DNA of 58,296 nucleotides. Origin: Pseudonocardia autotrophica (lineage in GTDB: Bacteria; Actinomycetota; Actinomycetes; Mycobacteriales; Pseudonocardiaceae). The position numbers were made by a program, and so were the translations under genes. Of the stretch, positions 25,224-33,895 are shown piece by piece. The notes under the pieces are model-generated. The model did not search any database. It worked only from the letters and a program-made list of their open reading frames with translations, and was not told the DNA's origin. Within the stretch, counting starts at the first letter, position 1; each line of letters opens with the position of its first letter. The stretch is taken from the NCBI RefSeq assembly GCF_000717175.1, contig NZ_JNYD01000034.1, positions 1-58,296 on the forward strand, in the 5' to 3' direction.

Positions 25224-26888
25224 ATGACCGTGAGAAGCCCGTCCGAGACCGCGCCGCCCGCGTCCGACGACCGCCCGCGCCGGGTCCGTCGGATCGGGTC
25301 GGTGCTGCTGACGGTGCTCGCGGCGGTTCTCGTGCTGGTCGCGCTCACCACACCCGCCGAGGTCGCGCAGCTCGAGCCCCTGGCCTTCCTGCGGCTCCCG
25401 GTCGAGGGCCTCGCCGGGGTCGCGCTGCTGCTCGTGCTGCGCGGCCGGACCCGCCGGGTCGTCGCGCTCGTACTCGGTGCGCTGCTCGGCGTGCTGCTCC
25501 TGCTGCGGATCACCGACCTGGGTTTCCGCTCCGTCCTGGTCCGGCCCTTCGACCCCGTGCTCGACGGCGTGCTGCTCGGCAACGCCGTCGACTTCCTGAA
25601 CGAGTCGTTCGGCCGGGCCGGCGGGATCGCGGCGCTGGTCGGGGCCGTTTTGCTCGTCGTCGCGGTGCCGGTGCTCCTGGCGCTGGCGGTGCGGCGGCTG
25701 GCGGGGCTCCTGGGCGAGCGCCGGCGGGTGAGCGCGCGGGTGGTCGGGGTCCTCACGGCGGCGTGGGTGGTGTGCGCGGTGCTCGGCGCCCAGCTCCTGC
25801 CGCCGGTCCCGTTCGCCTCCCGCAGCGCGGCCTCCCTGGCGTGGGCCACGGCGAAGCAGGTGCCGGTCAGCCTCGCCGACGAGCGGGAGTTCACCCGGCT
25901 GTCCGCCGTCGACGCCTTCCGCGACACCCCGCCCGACCAGCTGCTCACCGCGCTGAAGGGCAAGGACGTCGTGGTCGCCTACGTCGAGAGCTACGGCCGC
26001 AGCGCCGTCGAGGACCCGCAGTACGCGCAGGGTGTCGGCGCGACGCTCGCCCAGGGCGACCGGGACCTCGCCGCCGCCGGCTTCGACTCCCGCAGCGGCT
26101 GGCTGACCTCACCGATCGCGGGCGGCGGCAGCTGGCTCGCGCACGCGACCTTCCTGTCCGGGCTGTGGATCGACAACCAGCAGCGCTACCGCAGCCTCAC
26201 CTCCAGCGACCGGCTCACGCTGACCAAGGCCTTCCAGCGCGCGGACTGGCGCACGGCCGACGTGATGCCCGGGACCACCGAGGCCTGGCCCGAGGGCGGC
26301 TTCTACGGCGTCGACCAGCACTACGACGTCCACGCCCTCGGCTACCGCGGGCTGAACTACAGCTGGTCCCCGATGCCGGACCAGTTCGCGCTGTCGAGGT
26401 TCCAGCAGCTCGAGTACGGGGCGCCCGGCCGCGGGCCGCTGATGAGCGAGGTCACGCTGACCTCCAGCCACGTGCCTTGGACCCCCGTGCCGACCATGCG
26501 GGACTGGAACTCCCTCGGCGACGGCAGCGTGTACGACGACGAGGTCCGCGCGGCCGACCCGCCGGACGTCGTCTGGAGCGACCCGGCCCGGGTGCGCGAC
26601 AGCTACCGGCGGACGATCCAGTACTCGCTCGACTCGCTGGTGTCCTGGGTGAAGAACTACGGGAACGACAACCTCGTGCTGATCGTGCTCGGCGACCACC
26701 AGGCCGCGCCGATCATCACCGGCGGCAGCCCGAACCACGACGTCCCGATCTCGGTGGTCACCAAGGACAGGTCCGTGCTCGACAAGGTCGCCGGGTGGCA
26801 GTGGCAGCCCGGGTTGAAGCCGGCCCCGGACGCGCCCGTCTGGCGGATGGACGCCTTCCGCGACCGGTTCCTCGACACGTTCAGGTAG
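25224..26888 (+). CDS. Membrane-anchored sulfatase/phosphoglycerol transferase-like enzyme
   Basis: A 554-aa protein with about four or five N-terminal TM helices (residues about 25-210) followed by an extracytoplasmic alkaline-phosphatase-fold domain. VAYVESYGRSAVE holds the presumed nucleophile region; VLIVLGDHQAAPIITGG carries the metal-binding GDH motif. Layout resembles LtaS/phosphoethanolamine-transferase-type enzymes that modify lipids or envelope polymers. ATG 25224 is preceded by GAGGAG. Adjacent methyltransferase and CDP-alcohol phosphatidyltransferase genes suggest an envelope-lipid locus. The stop overlaps the convergent methyltransferase by 8 bp. Confidence 0.85.
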   Translation: MTVRSPSETAPPASDDRPRRVRRIGSVLLTVLAAVLVLVALTTPAEVAQLEPLAFLRLPVEGLAGVALLLVLRGRTRRVVALVLGALLGVLLLLRITDLGFRSVLVRPFDPVLDGVLLGNAVDFLNESFGRAGGIAALVGAVLLVVAVPVLLALAVRRLAGLLGERRRVSARVVGVLTAAWVVCAVLGAQLLPPVPFASRSAASLAWATAKQVPVSLADEREFTRLSAVDAFRDTPPDQLLTALKGKDVVVAYVESYGRSAVEDPQYAQGVGATLAQGDRDLAAAGFDSRSGWLTSPIAGGGSWLAHATFLSGLWIDNQQRYRSLTSSDRLTLTKAFQRADWRTADVMPGTTEAWPEGGFYGVDQHYDVHALGYRGLNYSWSPMPDQFALSRFQQLEYGAPGRGPLMSEVTLTSSHVPWTPVPTMRDWNSLGDGSVYDDEVRAADPPDVVWSDPARVRDSYRRTIQYSLDSLVSWVKNYGNDNLVLIVLGDHQAAPIITGGSPNHDVPISVVTKDRSVLDKVAGWQWQPGLKPAPDAPVWRMDAFRDRFLDTFR

Positions 26889-27684
26889 CGGGCAGCGCGC
26901 GGAGGTCGACGTGCCCGACCTCCGCCCGGAGCTCACCCGCTGCGAGTGCGGCGAGCCGTCGTCGCAGGTAGGGGCCCGCGTCGTCAGCGAGTGCGGGCTC
27001 CTGCTCGCACGCGGCGGCGATCCAGCCGCGCAGCCACTCCTCGGTCAGCTCCCGGTGCCCCGGGCCGAGCCGCCAGGGGCTCGACCGGGTGGTCACCGTC
27101 GCGCCGAGGGCGCGGAAGGCCTCGACCGCCACCGCGCCCGCGTCGGGCCCGAGCAGCCGTCGGCCCTCGACGACCCGGCGCTGGTGGTCGTCGAACGCCG
27201 CGGCGAGCGCGGTGTCCAGCGGCTCGGCCGGGGTCAGCCGGGCCCCGCCCGTCACGGACAGGGTGAACAGCGCCGCGGCACCGGCCTCGACGCACGACCG
27301 GGCGAGCCGGTGCACCTCGTCGGCGGTGAGCAGGTCGAGCAGGGCCGAGCAGGTCACCAGCGAGGTGCCCGCGAGGTCGGTGAGCTCGGCCAGCTCCCCC
27401 TGGACCGGCTCGCCGGGGACGCTCTCCGCCGCGATCGCCAGCAGCCGCGGGTCACGGTCGTGCAGGTACCAGCGCTGCGGCCGGGGCAGCCGCGGGGCGA
27501 GCCAGCGGCCCATCGACCCGCTGCCGCAGCCGAGATCGCGCACCACGAGCGGAGGCTCCAGCGCGCACAGGGGTTCGACGAGGTCCAGGGCCCGGGCCTC
27601 GGCGTCGGCCGGCTCCCGCAGGGCCAGCCAGTCCGGTGCGCACACCGGTGATCCCGGGGTACTCCACCTCGCGTCCCACTCCAT
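26881..27684 (-). CDS. Class I SAM-dependent methyltransferase
   Basis: A 267-aa Rossmann methyltransferase. SAM motif I is VVRDLGCGSGSMGRWL, the acidic motif II region is WYLHDRDPRLL, and TSLVTCSALLDLLT is the post-motif strand. Substrate not evident. ATG at 27682-27684 has a strong GGAGG 5 nt upstream. Divergent, by 46 bp, from the CDP-alcohol phosphatidyltransferase. In other actinobacteria such methyltransferases lie beside sulfatase-like and CDP-alcohol transferase genes, which suggests a shared lipid-modifying pathway (inference). Confidence 0.85.
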   Translation of the reverse strand: MEWDARWSTPGSPVCAPDWLALREPADAEARALDLVEPLCALEPPLVVRDLGCGSGSMGRWLAPRLPRPQRWYLHDRDPRLLAIAAESVPGEPVQGELAELTDLAGTSLVTCSALLDLLTADEVHRLARSCVEAGAAALFTLSVTGGARLTPAEPLDTALAAAFDDHQRRVVEGRRLLGPDAGAVAVEAFRALGATVTTRSSPWRLGPGHRELTEEWLRGWIAAACEQEPALADDAGPYLRRRLAALAAGELRAEVGHVDLRALPAT

Positions 27685-27730
27685 CCGCACCTCCGTTGAA
27701 CCGTCGCCGCCGCCCGTCCGTGTAGGGAGT

Positions 27731-28468
27731 GTGTACCTGCAGAGCCCCCTGACGACGTCCCCCGGCACGGCCCTGCCGCTCGACCGGCAGCAGGCCGCCG
27801 CGGCCGTCCTCCAGCTCGTGCTGCTCGGCGCGCTCACGACGGCGGCCGGCCTCGGTCCCGCCGGCTGGCTGGCCGGGGTCGGCTACGCGGCCGGGCTGCA
27901 CGCGTTGCTCGCCGGCGCGGCCCGCCGCGCCCGGACGGAGGCCCTGGGCCCCGCGGACCTGGTCACCCTCGGCCGGGCGGTGCTGATCGGCGGGGTGACG
28001 GCGCTGGTCGTCGACGGGCTCGTGGCGGGGCAGCCGGCGCCGGTCCCGCTCGTGGCGCTGGCCTCGGTCGCACTGGCGCTCGACTTCGTCGACGGGCGGG
28101 TGGCCCGGCGGACCGGCACCGTGAGCGAGCTGGGCGCGCGGTTCGACATGGAGACCGACGCCTTCCTGGTGCTCGTGCTGAGCGTGCAGGTCGCCGCCGT
28201 GACCGGGCCCTGGGTGCTGGTCATCGGCGGGCTGCGGTACGCGTTCGTCGCCGCGGGCTGGATGCTGCCGTGGCTCACCGGCAGCCTCCCGGCCCGGTTC
28301 TCCGCGAAGGCCGTGGCCGCGGTGCAGGGGATCGTGCTCGTGGTGGCCGCGGCGGGGATCCTGCCGGTGGCGGCGACCGTCGTGCTCGTGGCCGCCGCCC
28401 TCACCGCGCTGCTCTGGTCCTTCGGCCGCGACACCCTGCTGCTGTACCGGCGCCGTGCCGCGCTGTAG
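27731..28468 (+). CDS. CDP-alcohol phosphatidyltransferase family membrane enzyme
   Basis: A 245-aa integral membrane enzyme with about six helices. DFVDGRVARRTGTVSELGARFDMETD matches the family signature D-x2-DG-x2-AR-x8-G-x3-D-x3-D, which binds the CDP-alcohol and divalent metal. It should transfer a phosphoalcohol from a CDP-activated donor to a lipid or polyol. GTG 27731 is preceded by AGGGAG. Its stop is 2 bp from the convergent phosphotransferase gene. Confidence 0.9.
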   Translation: MYLQSPLTTSPGTALPLDRQQAAAAVLQLVLLGALTTAAGLGPAGWLAGVGYAAGLHALLAGAARRARTEALGPADLVTLGRAVLIGGVTALVVDGLVAGQPAPVPLVALASVALALDFVDGRVARRTGTVSELGARFDMETDAFLVLVLSVQVAAVTGPWVLVIGGLRYAFVAAGWMLPWLTGSLPARFSAKAVAAVQGIVLVVAAAGILPVAATVVLVAAALTALLWSFGRDTLLLYRRRAAL

Positions 28469-28470
28469 GT

Positions 28471-29484
28471 CTACTGGCTCCCGAGTGCGCGCACGCCGAC
28501 CGCGGCCAGCGGCTCGACCGCGCCGCCGACCGTCTCGAAGCCCTCGCCGACGGTCTTGCCGGCCACGAACCGGGCGTGGATGCCCTCGGCGATGACCGCA
28601 GCCTTGAAGTAGCCGAGGGCCAGGTAGAAGGGCCAGTCCGGGACGTCGCGGCCGGAGGTCTTCGCGTAGCGGGCCACCAGCTCGTCGGCCGGGGGCATCC
28701 GCGTCGAGGTGGCCGCCGCGCCGCCCGCGAGCACCGGGTCGAAGGCCGGGTCGGAGTAGGCGATGTGCAGGCCCAGGTCCGAGAGCGGGTCGCCGAGCGT
28801 GGACATCTCCCAGTCGACGAGCGCGCGGACCTCGGTGACGTCGGAGGGGCCGAGGATCGCGTTGTCGATGCGGAAGTCCCCGTGCACGATCGACGCTCCG
28901 GACTCCTCCGGGGTCATCGCCGCGAGCCGCTCGTGCAGGGTCTCGACGTCGGGCAGCGGGCGGGTCTGCACCCGCGTCCACTGGTCGTACCAGCGCCGGA
29001 CCTGCCGGCCGAGGTAGCCCTGCGCCTTCCCGAAGCTCCCCAGCCCGACCGACGCCGGGTCGACGGCGTGCAGCGCGGCGAGGGCGTCGATCAGGGCGAA
29101 GGCGCAGTCGTGCACCTCGGCGTCGGTGAGGGCGTCGAGCTCGTCGCGGGTGCGGATCACCCGCCCGTCCACGAACTCGACGACCGCGAACGGCGCCCCG
29201 ATCACCGAGTCGTCCTCGCACTGCACGATCGGCCGCGCGACCGGCACGCCGTGCCCGTACAGCGCCGCGACCACGGTGTACTCGCGCTTCATGTCGTGCG
29301 CCGACGGCGTGAGCCCGCCCAGCGGCGGCCGGCGCAGCACCCAGGTCTGCGTGCCGTCGGTGAGCCGGTAGGTGAGGTTGGAGCGGCCGCCGTGCAGCAG
29401 CTCGGCGGTCAGCGGGCCGGTGCCCGGGACGTGCTCCTCGACGTACGCCTGGAGCTTCGGCAGGTCGAGTCCCTGCACGGCCAC
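28471..29484 (-). CDS. APH-family phosphotransferase (ACAD10-like kinase)
   Basis: A 337-aa protein kinase-like phosphotransferase. HGGRSNLTYRL is the ATP loop, HGDFRIDNAIL the catalytic loop, and DWEMSTLGDPLSDLG carries the metal Asp and the family tail. These features match the ACAD10/ACAD11 N-terminal kinase group, commonly next to acyl-CoA dehydrogenases and TetR regulators and implicated in hydroxy-acyl-CoA or 4-hydroxy acid catabolism. GTG at 29482-29484 has GAGGAGG upstream. Faces a TetR gene across two copies of one operator. Confidence 0.9.
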   Translation of the reverse strand: MAVQGLDLPKLQAYVEEHVPGTGPLTAELLHGGRSNLTYRLTDGTQTWVLRRPPLGGLTPSAHDMKREYTVVAALYGHGVPVARPIVQCEDDSVIGAPFAVVEFVDGRVIRTRDELDALTDAEVHDCAFALIDALAALHAVDPASVGLGSFGKAQGYLGRQVRRWYDQWTRVQTRPLPDVETLHERLAAMTPEESGASIVHGDFRIDNAILGPSDVTEVRALVDWEMSTLGDPLSDLGLHIAYSDPAFDPVLAGGAAATSTRMPPADELVARYAKTSGRDVPDWPFYLALGYFKAAVIAEGIHARFVAGKTVGEGFETVGGAVEPLAAVGVRALGSQ

Positions 29485-29504
29485 GGTGCCTCCTCGGATC
29501 GATC

Positions 29505-29522
29505 GGCTAACGACTGCTAGCC
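29505..29522. promoter_or_regulatory. TetR operator, copy A
   Basis: GGCTAACGACTGCTAGCC: 5-bp inverted ends GGCTA/TAGCC around 8 nt. It lies 21 bp before the phosphotransferase start. On the opposite strand it matches copy B (29559-29576) at 16 of 18 bases. Confidence 0.75.
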
Positions 29523-29558
29523 ATCGGACCATACGACGACGGGTACTGTCACGGTCGC

Positions 29559-29576
29559 GGCTATCACTCGTTAGCC
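29559..29576. promoter_or_regulatory. TetR operator, copy B
   Basis: GGCTATCACTCGTTAGCC, the inverted partner of copy A (consensus GGCTAACGAsTGmTAGCC on the minus strand). It ends 14 bp before the TetR start. One site per divergent gene is the expected arrangement for an autoregulating TetR that also controls its neighbour. Confidence 0.75.
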
Positions 29577-29590
29577 CGGAGGGGGTGGGC

Positions 29591-30166
29591 ATGGGTACCG
29601 GCGCCACGGGTACCGCGATCCGCGCGGCCGCGCTCGAGCTGTTCGCCGCCCGCGGCTACGAGGGCACCACGATGGCAGACATCGGCGCCGCCGTGGGCAT
29701 CCGCGGGCCGAGCCTCTACAAGCACGTCGCGTCGAAGCAGGACCTGCTGGTCGAACTGATGACCACCACCATGGACGGCCTCCTGGAGCTGCAGCGCGTC
29801 GCACTCGCCGGCACCGCGGACCCGGTCGAGCGGCTGCGCCGGGCCGTCGACGCGCACGTCCGCTTCCACGCCCGGCACCGGCTCGAGGCCTTCGTCGGCG
29901 CCAGCGAGATGCGCAGCCTGGCCGAGCCGCACCGCGGGACGGTGCTCGGCAAGCGGGCCGAGTACGAGCGCTCCTTCCGACGGCTGGTGGAGGAGGGGGT
30001 CGCGGCCGGCCGCTTCCGCGTCCCCTCGGCGCGCCTGGCCTCCTACGCGATCCTCGACCTCGGCATGGGCCTCGCCACCTGGTACCGCGAGGAGGGCGAG
30101 CTCAGCGAGAACGAGGTCGTGTGGCAGCAGACCGAGTTCGCCCTCCGGTTGGTGGGGGCGGGGTGA
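29591..30166 (+). CDS. TetR-family regulator of the phosphotransferase gene
   Basis: A 191-aa TetR protein. HTH: ALELFAARGYEGTTMADIGAAVGIRGPSLYKHVASKQDLLVELM (about 14-58). The C-terminal ligand domain resembles FadR/KstR2-like acyl-CoA-sensing TetRs. ATG 29591 has GGAGGGGG upstream. With a divergent ACAD10-like kinase and duplicated operator, a role in fatty or hydroxy-acid catabolism is the best guess; effector unknown. Confidence 0.92.
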   Translation: MGTGATGTAIRAAALELFAARGYEGTTMADIGAAVGIRGPSLYKHVASKQDLLVELMTTTMDGLLELQRVALAGTADPVERLRRAVDAHVRFHARHRLEAFVGASEMRSLAEPHRGTVLGKRAEYERSFRRLVEEGVAAGRFRVPSARLASYAILDLGMGLATWYREEGELSENEVVWQQTEFALRLVGAG

Positions 30167-30229
30167 GTCGGGGCGGGGCAGCTCACGGCGGGGTGGACGG
30201 GAGGGGCTGAGGGCGGTAGCCACGGGGGC

Positions 30230-30934
30230 ATGCCCCGCGCACTCGTCGTCGTCCACGAGACCGATCCCCTCCGGCAGCGCCGGATTCCGGGGACCGTCCT
30301 GCCGGCCCTCGCCGAGCAGGGCGTCGACGCCGAGATCGCGACGTTCATGGGCGGCGGTCGGGTCCCGGACCCCGCCGACCGTGACCTCGTCGTGGTCATG
30401 GGCTCGGCGCACGCCGCGTACGACGACTCGCTGCCGTGGCTCGCGCCCGAGCTGGCGTTCCTGCGCCGGGCCGTCGACGTCGGCACGCCCGTGCTCGGCA
30501 TCTGTTTCGGCGGGCAGGCACTGGCGCGGGCGTTGGGCGGGACCGTCGGCCGGGCGCCCGAGCCGGAGCGCGGGCTCGTCGACCTGGACACGCTCCGCCC
30601 GGACGTGCTCCCGGCCGGGCGGTGGATGGAGTTCCACTACGACGCCTTCACCCTGCCGCCCGGGGCGGAGGAGCTGTCCCGCAACGCCGTCGCCCTGCAG
30701 GCCTTCGCCCTCGGCCCGCACCTCGGCCTGCAGTTCCACCCCGAGATCACCCCGGACGTCTTCGACGCCTGGTTCGAGTCGAAGCCGTCCGACGTCCGGG
30801 CCGCCGTCGCCGCCGAGGTGGACCTCGACGCGGTGCGCGCCGAGCTGGTCACCCGGGCCGACGAGCTCGCCGACGCCTGCCGCAGCCTCGTCGCCGATTT
30901 CCTCGCCCGGGCGGACCTCCCCTCCGCGGCGTAG
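30230..30934 (+). CDS. Class I glutamine amidotransferase-like protein
   Basis: A 234-aa flavodoxin-like GATase. The nucleophile elbow GICFGGQALA contains the catalytic Cys, and LQFHPEITPDVF holds the His-Glu pair. A stand-alone GMP-synthase-like amidotransferase, possibly a gamma-glutamyl hydrolase/PuuD or YtnL type. Partner synthase not adjacent. ATG 30230 is preceded by both a TAGCCA -10-like element 7 nt away and a G-rich stretch, so the leader is ambiguous. The short palindrome AGGCCC-CC-GGGCCT (30933-30946) after the stop may help terminate transcription. Confidence 0.88.
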   Translation: MPRALVVVHETDPLRQRRIPGTVLPALAEQGVDAEIATFMGGGRVPDPADRDLVVVMGSAHAAYDDSLPWLAPELAFLRRAVDVGTPVLGICFGGQALARALGGTVGRAPEPERGLVDLDTLRPDVLPAGRWMEFHYDAFTLPPGAEELSRNAVALQAFALGPHLGLQFHPEITPDVFDAWFESKPSDVRAAVAAEVDLDAVRAELVTRADELADACRSLVADFLARADLPSAA

Positions 30935-31000
30935 GCCCCCGGGCCTCACCCGGCGGGCGTGAACACCAGGGGCAACGACGCCGGGCGCCGGCGAACAGGC

Positions 31001-32245
31001 TCACCCGCCCCCGCGGCGCACGAGCAGCCGGCGCGGGCCGCGGAAGCTGACGTTCGGGGAGAAGCGCAGCTCCTGGTCCGGGACGAGCTCGAGATCCGGC
31101 GCCGCCGCCAGCAGCAGCTCGAGGAGGATCCGGAACTCCGAGCGGGCGAGCGGGGCGCCGAGGCAGAAGTGCACTCCCTTGCCGAAGGCGAGGTGCGGGC
31201 GGGGCTCGCGGCGGAGGTCGAAGGTGTCCGGTTCGGGGTGGGCCCGCGGGTCACGACCCGCCGCGCCGAGCAGGAGCAGCAGGCGGGCGCCCTCCGGCAG
31301 GTCGACGCCACCGACCGAGACCGGGCGCGTGGTGCGCCGGCGCCAGGCGATCACGCTGGTGTCGTACCGGAGCACCTCCTCGACCGCCGCCGGGATCAGC
31401 GCCGGATCGGCACACAGCGCCTCCCACCGGCTGCGGTCCTCCAGCAGCCGGCGCAGGCCGTTGGTCGTGAGGTTCGTCGTGGTCTCGTGGCCGGCGAAGC
31501 TCAGCCCGTAGACGACGTTGACGATCTCGTCGACCGTCAGGTCCTCCGGGTCGGCGAGATGGGCCCGGAGGAGGTCGCTGGTGTAGTCGTCGGCCGGATC
31601 GGCGAGCCGCGCGTGCACGAAGTCCTCGCAGTAACGCCAGTACCGCACCATGTTCCGGGCGATCCCGGTCTGCTCCTCGACGGTCGGCCGGCCCCAGCTG
31701 AAGGCCGTGCGATTGCCGCACCACCCGCGCAGCATCTCCGTGTCGCCGGGCGGGAAGCCGATCAGGGTGAAGATCATCGAGGCGGGCAGCGGGAAGGTCA
31801 GGGACTCGACGACGTCGGCCTCCGGCTCACGGAGCATCGCGGCGATCAGCTCGCCGGCCTTCGCCCGGATCGCCGGCTCCACCACCGCGATCCGTCGCGC
31901 CGAGAAGGCGCGGGCGGTGTGGCGGCGGATCCGGGTGTGCTTCGGCGGGTCGCAGTTCGACATCGTCGGTGCGGCGCGGAAGCCCGCCAGGACCTCCCGG
32001 GCCTCCCGAGCGGGCGGGAAGATCGGGTCCTGCGCGATCGAGGCCGAGAAGGTCGCCGGGTCGCGGAAGACCGCGTCGATGTCGGCGTGCCGGGTGACGG
32101 CCCACATGTCGAGGACCGGCAGGTAGGCGACCGGCTCGTGCTCGCGCAGCTCCGCGAGCAGCGGGTACGGGTCGGCGAGGTAGGCCGGGTCGAACGGGTC
32201 CACGTCCGCGCGGACCGGGCAGCCACGGGTGTCGGGTGCGGTCAT
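31001..32245 (-). CDS. Cytochrome P450 (first of pair)
   Basis: A 414-aa soluble bacterial P450. I-helix oxygen motif LSFAGHETTTN, K-helix EEVLRY (ExxR equivalent), and haem loop FGKGVHFCLGAPLAR with the proximal Cys. Substrate unknown; needs ferredoxin and reductase, not encoded nearby. ATG 32243-32245 is preceded by GGAGG. It lies 155 bp downstream of the second P450 on the same strand; I found no ferredoxin in the gap. Confidence 0.95.
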   Translation of the reverse strand: MTAPDTRGCPVRADVDPFDPAYLADPYPLLAELREHEPVAYLPVLDMWAVTRHADIDAVFRDPATFSASIAQDPIFPPAREAREVLAGFRAAPTMSNCDPPKHTRIRRHTARAFSARRIAVVEPAIRAKAGELIAAMLREPEADVVESLTFPLPASMIFTLIGFPPGDTEMLRGWCGNRTAFSWGRPTVEEQTGIARNMVRYWRYCEDFVHARLADPADDYTSDLLRAHLADPEDLTVDEIVNVVYGLSFAGHETTTNLTTNGLRRLLEDRSRWEALCADPALIPAAVEEVLRYDTSVIAWRRRTTRPVSVGGVDLPEGARLLLLLGAAGRDPRAHPEPDTFDLRREPRPHLAFGKGVHFCLGAPLARSEFRILLELLLAAAPDLELVPDQELRFSPNVSFRGPRRLLVRRGGG

Positions 32246-32400
32246 CGTCGACCTCCGTCATCGGTTGCGCCCAGGATGGGCGCGGCCGGCGTGCCGCGCA
32301 CACCCCCGCCGCCGATGCCGGTCGTGGTGGCGACGCCGGCGGGCGTCCGGCTCACCCGCCGGGCGGCGGCGTTCGTCGAGTTCTGCGAGAGCAGGCGCGC

Positions 32401-33663
32401 TCAGCGCACGAGCACGGGCAGCGTCTCCACCCCGTAGACGATCGAGGCGTCCCGGAACTCCAGCTCGTCGACCGGCACGGCCAGGCGGAGGTCGGGGAAC
32501 CGGCGGAACAACGCCGGGTAGGCGGCGCGCAGCTCCATCCGGGCCAGCTCGGCGCCGATGCAGCGGTGGATGCCGTGGCCGAAGGCGTAGTGCGAGCCCG
32601 GCACGCGGTGCGGGTCGAAGGTCTCCAGCCGCTCGCCGTCCCGGTCGGCGGAGAGCAGCGAGCAGACCACCGCGTCGCCCTCCTTCACCACGACCCCGCC
32701 GATCTCGACGTCCCGGGTGGCGAACCGCGGGAACGCGACCTGCACGACGGTGAGGTAGCGGAGCAGCTCCTCGACGATCGGGCCGGCCGCGGCGTCGTCC
32801 TCGCGGACCATCCGGGCGGCCTCGCGGTCCTCGACCAGCGCGAGGGTGCCGAGGGCGAGCATGCTGGCGGTGGTCTCGAACCCGCCGGTCAGGACGCCGT
32901 CGGCGAGGCCGGCGAGCTCCTCGTCGTCCACCCGGTCGCCGTGCTCCCGGATGATCATGCCGAGCAGGCCGTCCGTGGGGGCGTCCCGCTGCTTCTTGAC
33001 CTGCTCGCGCAGGAAGACCAGTGAGTCGGAGATCGCGCCGAGCGAGGCACTGGCCCCGCCGAGCAGGTCGAACCGCGCGGTGGCGACCTCCTGGAAGGCC
33101 TCGCGCTCGGCGTACGGCACCCCGAGCAGCTCGCAGATCACGAGCGAGGGGATGGGCAGCGCGAACTCCTCGACGAGGTCGACCGGGCCCTCGGCCGCGT
33201 CCATCCGGTCGAGGCACTCCCCCACGATCTCCTCGATGCGCGGGGTGAGCCGGGCGAGCCGGCGCATCGTGAACTCGGGGGTGAGGAGCTTGCGCAGCCG
33301 GGTGTGCACGGGCGGGTCGGAGAAGCCGAGCCCGCCGGGGTTCTCGCTCTCGGCCATCCCGACCTGCACGGCGAGGTGGTTGAAGTCGCTGGAGTAGGTG
33401 TCGACGGAGCCGAGGACGGACCGGACCTCGTCACGCCCGGTGACCAGCCAGACGTCGATCTTCAGCGGCAGGTCGAGCCGGCTGACCGGTGCGGCCTCCC
33501 GGCTCTCGGCCAGGGCCGGGACCGGGTCGAGCCGGTCGCGGCGCAACGGCATGAGCGCGGAGTCGGGCAGCAGCGACCCCAGGTCGAGCCCCTTCCGGTT
33601 CATGCGGGCCAGCTGACGGCGGACGAACCAGGACGCGAGGCGTGCTCGGAGCGTGGGCAGCAC
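32401..33663 (-). CDS. Cytochrome P450 (second of pair)
   Basis: A 420-aa P450. Haem loop FGHGIHRCIGAELARMELR; ExxR in EELLRY; I-helix LTGGFETTAS, where a Phe replaces the usual His/Asp before the conserved Glu-Thr. N-terminal sequence, PERF region and substrate loops differ clearly from the neighbour, so this is not a recent tandem duplication. GTG at 33661-33663 is chosen because a TAGGGT -10 (33671-33676) is 7 nt upstream. Confidence 0.93.
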   Translation of the reverse strand: MLPTLRARLASWFVRRQLARMNRKGLDLGSLLPDSALMPLRRDRLDPVPALAESREAAPVSRLDLPLKIDVWLVTGRDEVRSVLGSVDTYSSDFNHLAVQVGMAESENPGGLGFSDPPVHTRLRKLLTPEFTMRRLARLTPRIEEIVGECLDRMDAAEGPVDLVEEFALPIPSLVICELLGVPYAEREAFQEVATARFDLLGGASASLGAISDSLVFLREQVKKQRDAPTDGLLGMIIREHGDRVDDEELAGLADGVLTGGFETTASMLALGTLALVEDREAARMVREDDAAAGPIVEELLRYLTVVQVAFPRFATRDVEIGGVVVKEGDAVVCSLLSADRDGERLETFDPHRVPGSHYAFGHGIHRCIGAELARMELRAAYPALFRRFPDLRLAVPVDELEFRDASIVYGVETLPVLVR

Positions 33664-33749
33664 GCGGCCGACCCTAGCGGTGGCTCGTGAACATCCGATG
33701 CAAGCACCGCTACGACGCTGAGACACCCCTGAGACGGCGTTCGGGGGAG

Positions 33750-33779
33750 CGCGGCCCCGGTCCTGGGACCGGGACCGCG
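33750..33779. other. Strong hairpin in divergent P450/TetR region
   Basis: CGCGGCCCCGGTCC (33750-33763) and 33766-33779 are inverted repeats with one mismatch and almost no loop. It lies between divergent genes, where a terminator is not expected, so it may be an operator, a cruciform-prone site, or a terminator for antisense transcripts. The rest of 33664-33895 contains the -10 of the P450 and the TetR promoter. Confidence 0.45.
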
Positions 33780-33844
33780 CCCCGACCGCACGTCACGAAC
33801 CCCGTGCCGACCCCCCGTCGGTCACCCACCGGCACGGAGCGTTG

Positions 33845-33862
33845 CTAGTACGGCCGTACCAG
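33845..33862. promoter_or_regulatory. TetR autoregulatory operator
   Basis: CTAGTACGGCCGTACCAG contains a perfect 12-bp palindrome GTACGGCCGTAC (33848-33859) with two further paired bases on each side. It overlaps the predicted -35 position of the TetR promoter, whose -10 is at 33884. Confidence 0.65.
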
Positions 33863-33883
33863 AACCTACCCGCCGCGGCGTGG

Positions 33884-33889
33884 TAGACA
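33884..33889 (+). promoter_or_regulatory. -10 element of leaderless tetR
   Basis: TAGACA ends exactly 6 nt before the GTG at 33896. No ribosome-binding site is visible. Confidence 0.5.
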
Positions 33890-33895
33890 AAGCCC

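Noticed and set aside
32246..32400. Possible ferredoxin between the two P450 genes
   Set aside because: A ferredoxin often accompanies P450s, but no frame here has a Cys cluster; the short plus-strand frame is Pro/Arg-rich and lacks support.
31001..33663. Recent tandem duplication of the P450 genes
   Set aside because: The two proteins differ in N terminus, I-helix motif and haem loop (FGKGVHFCLG versus FGHGIHRCIG), so they are separate subfamilies.
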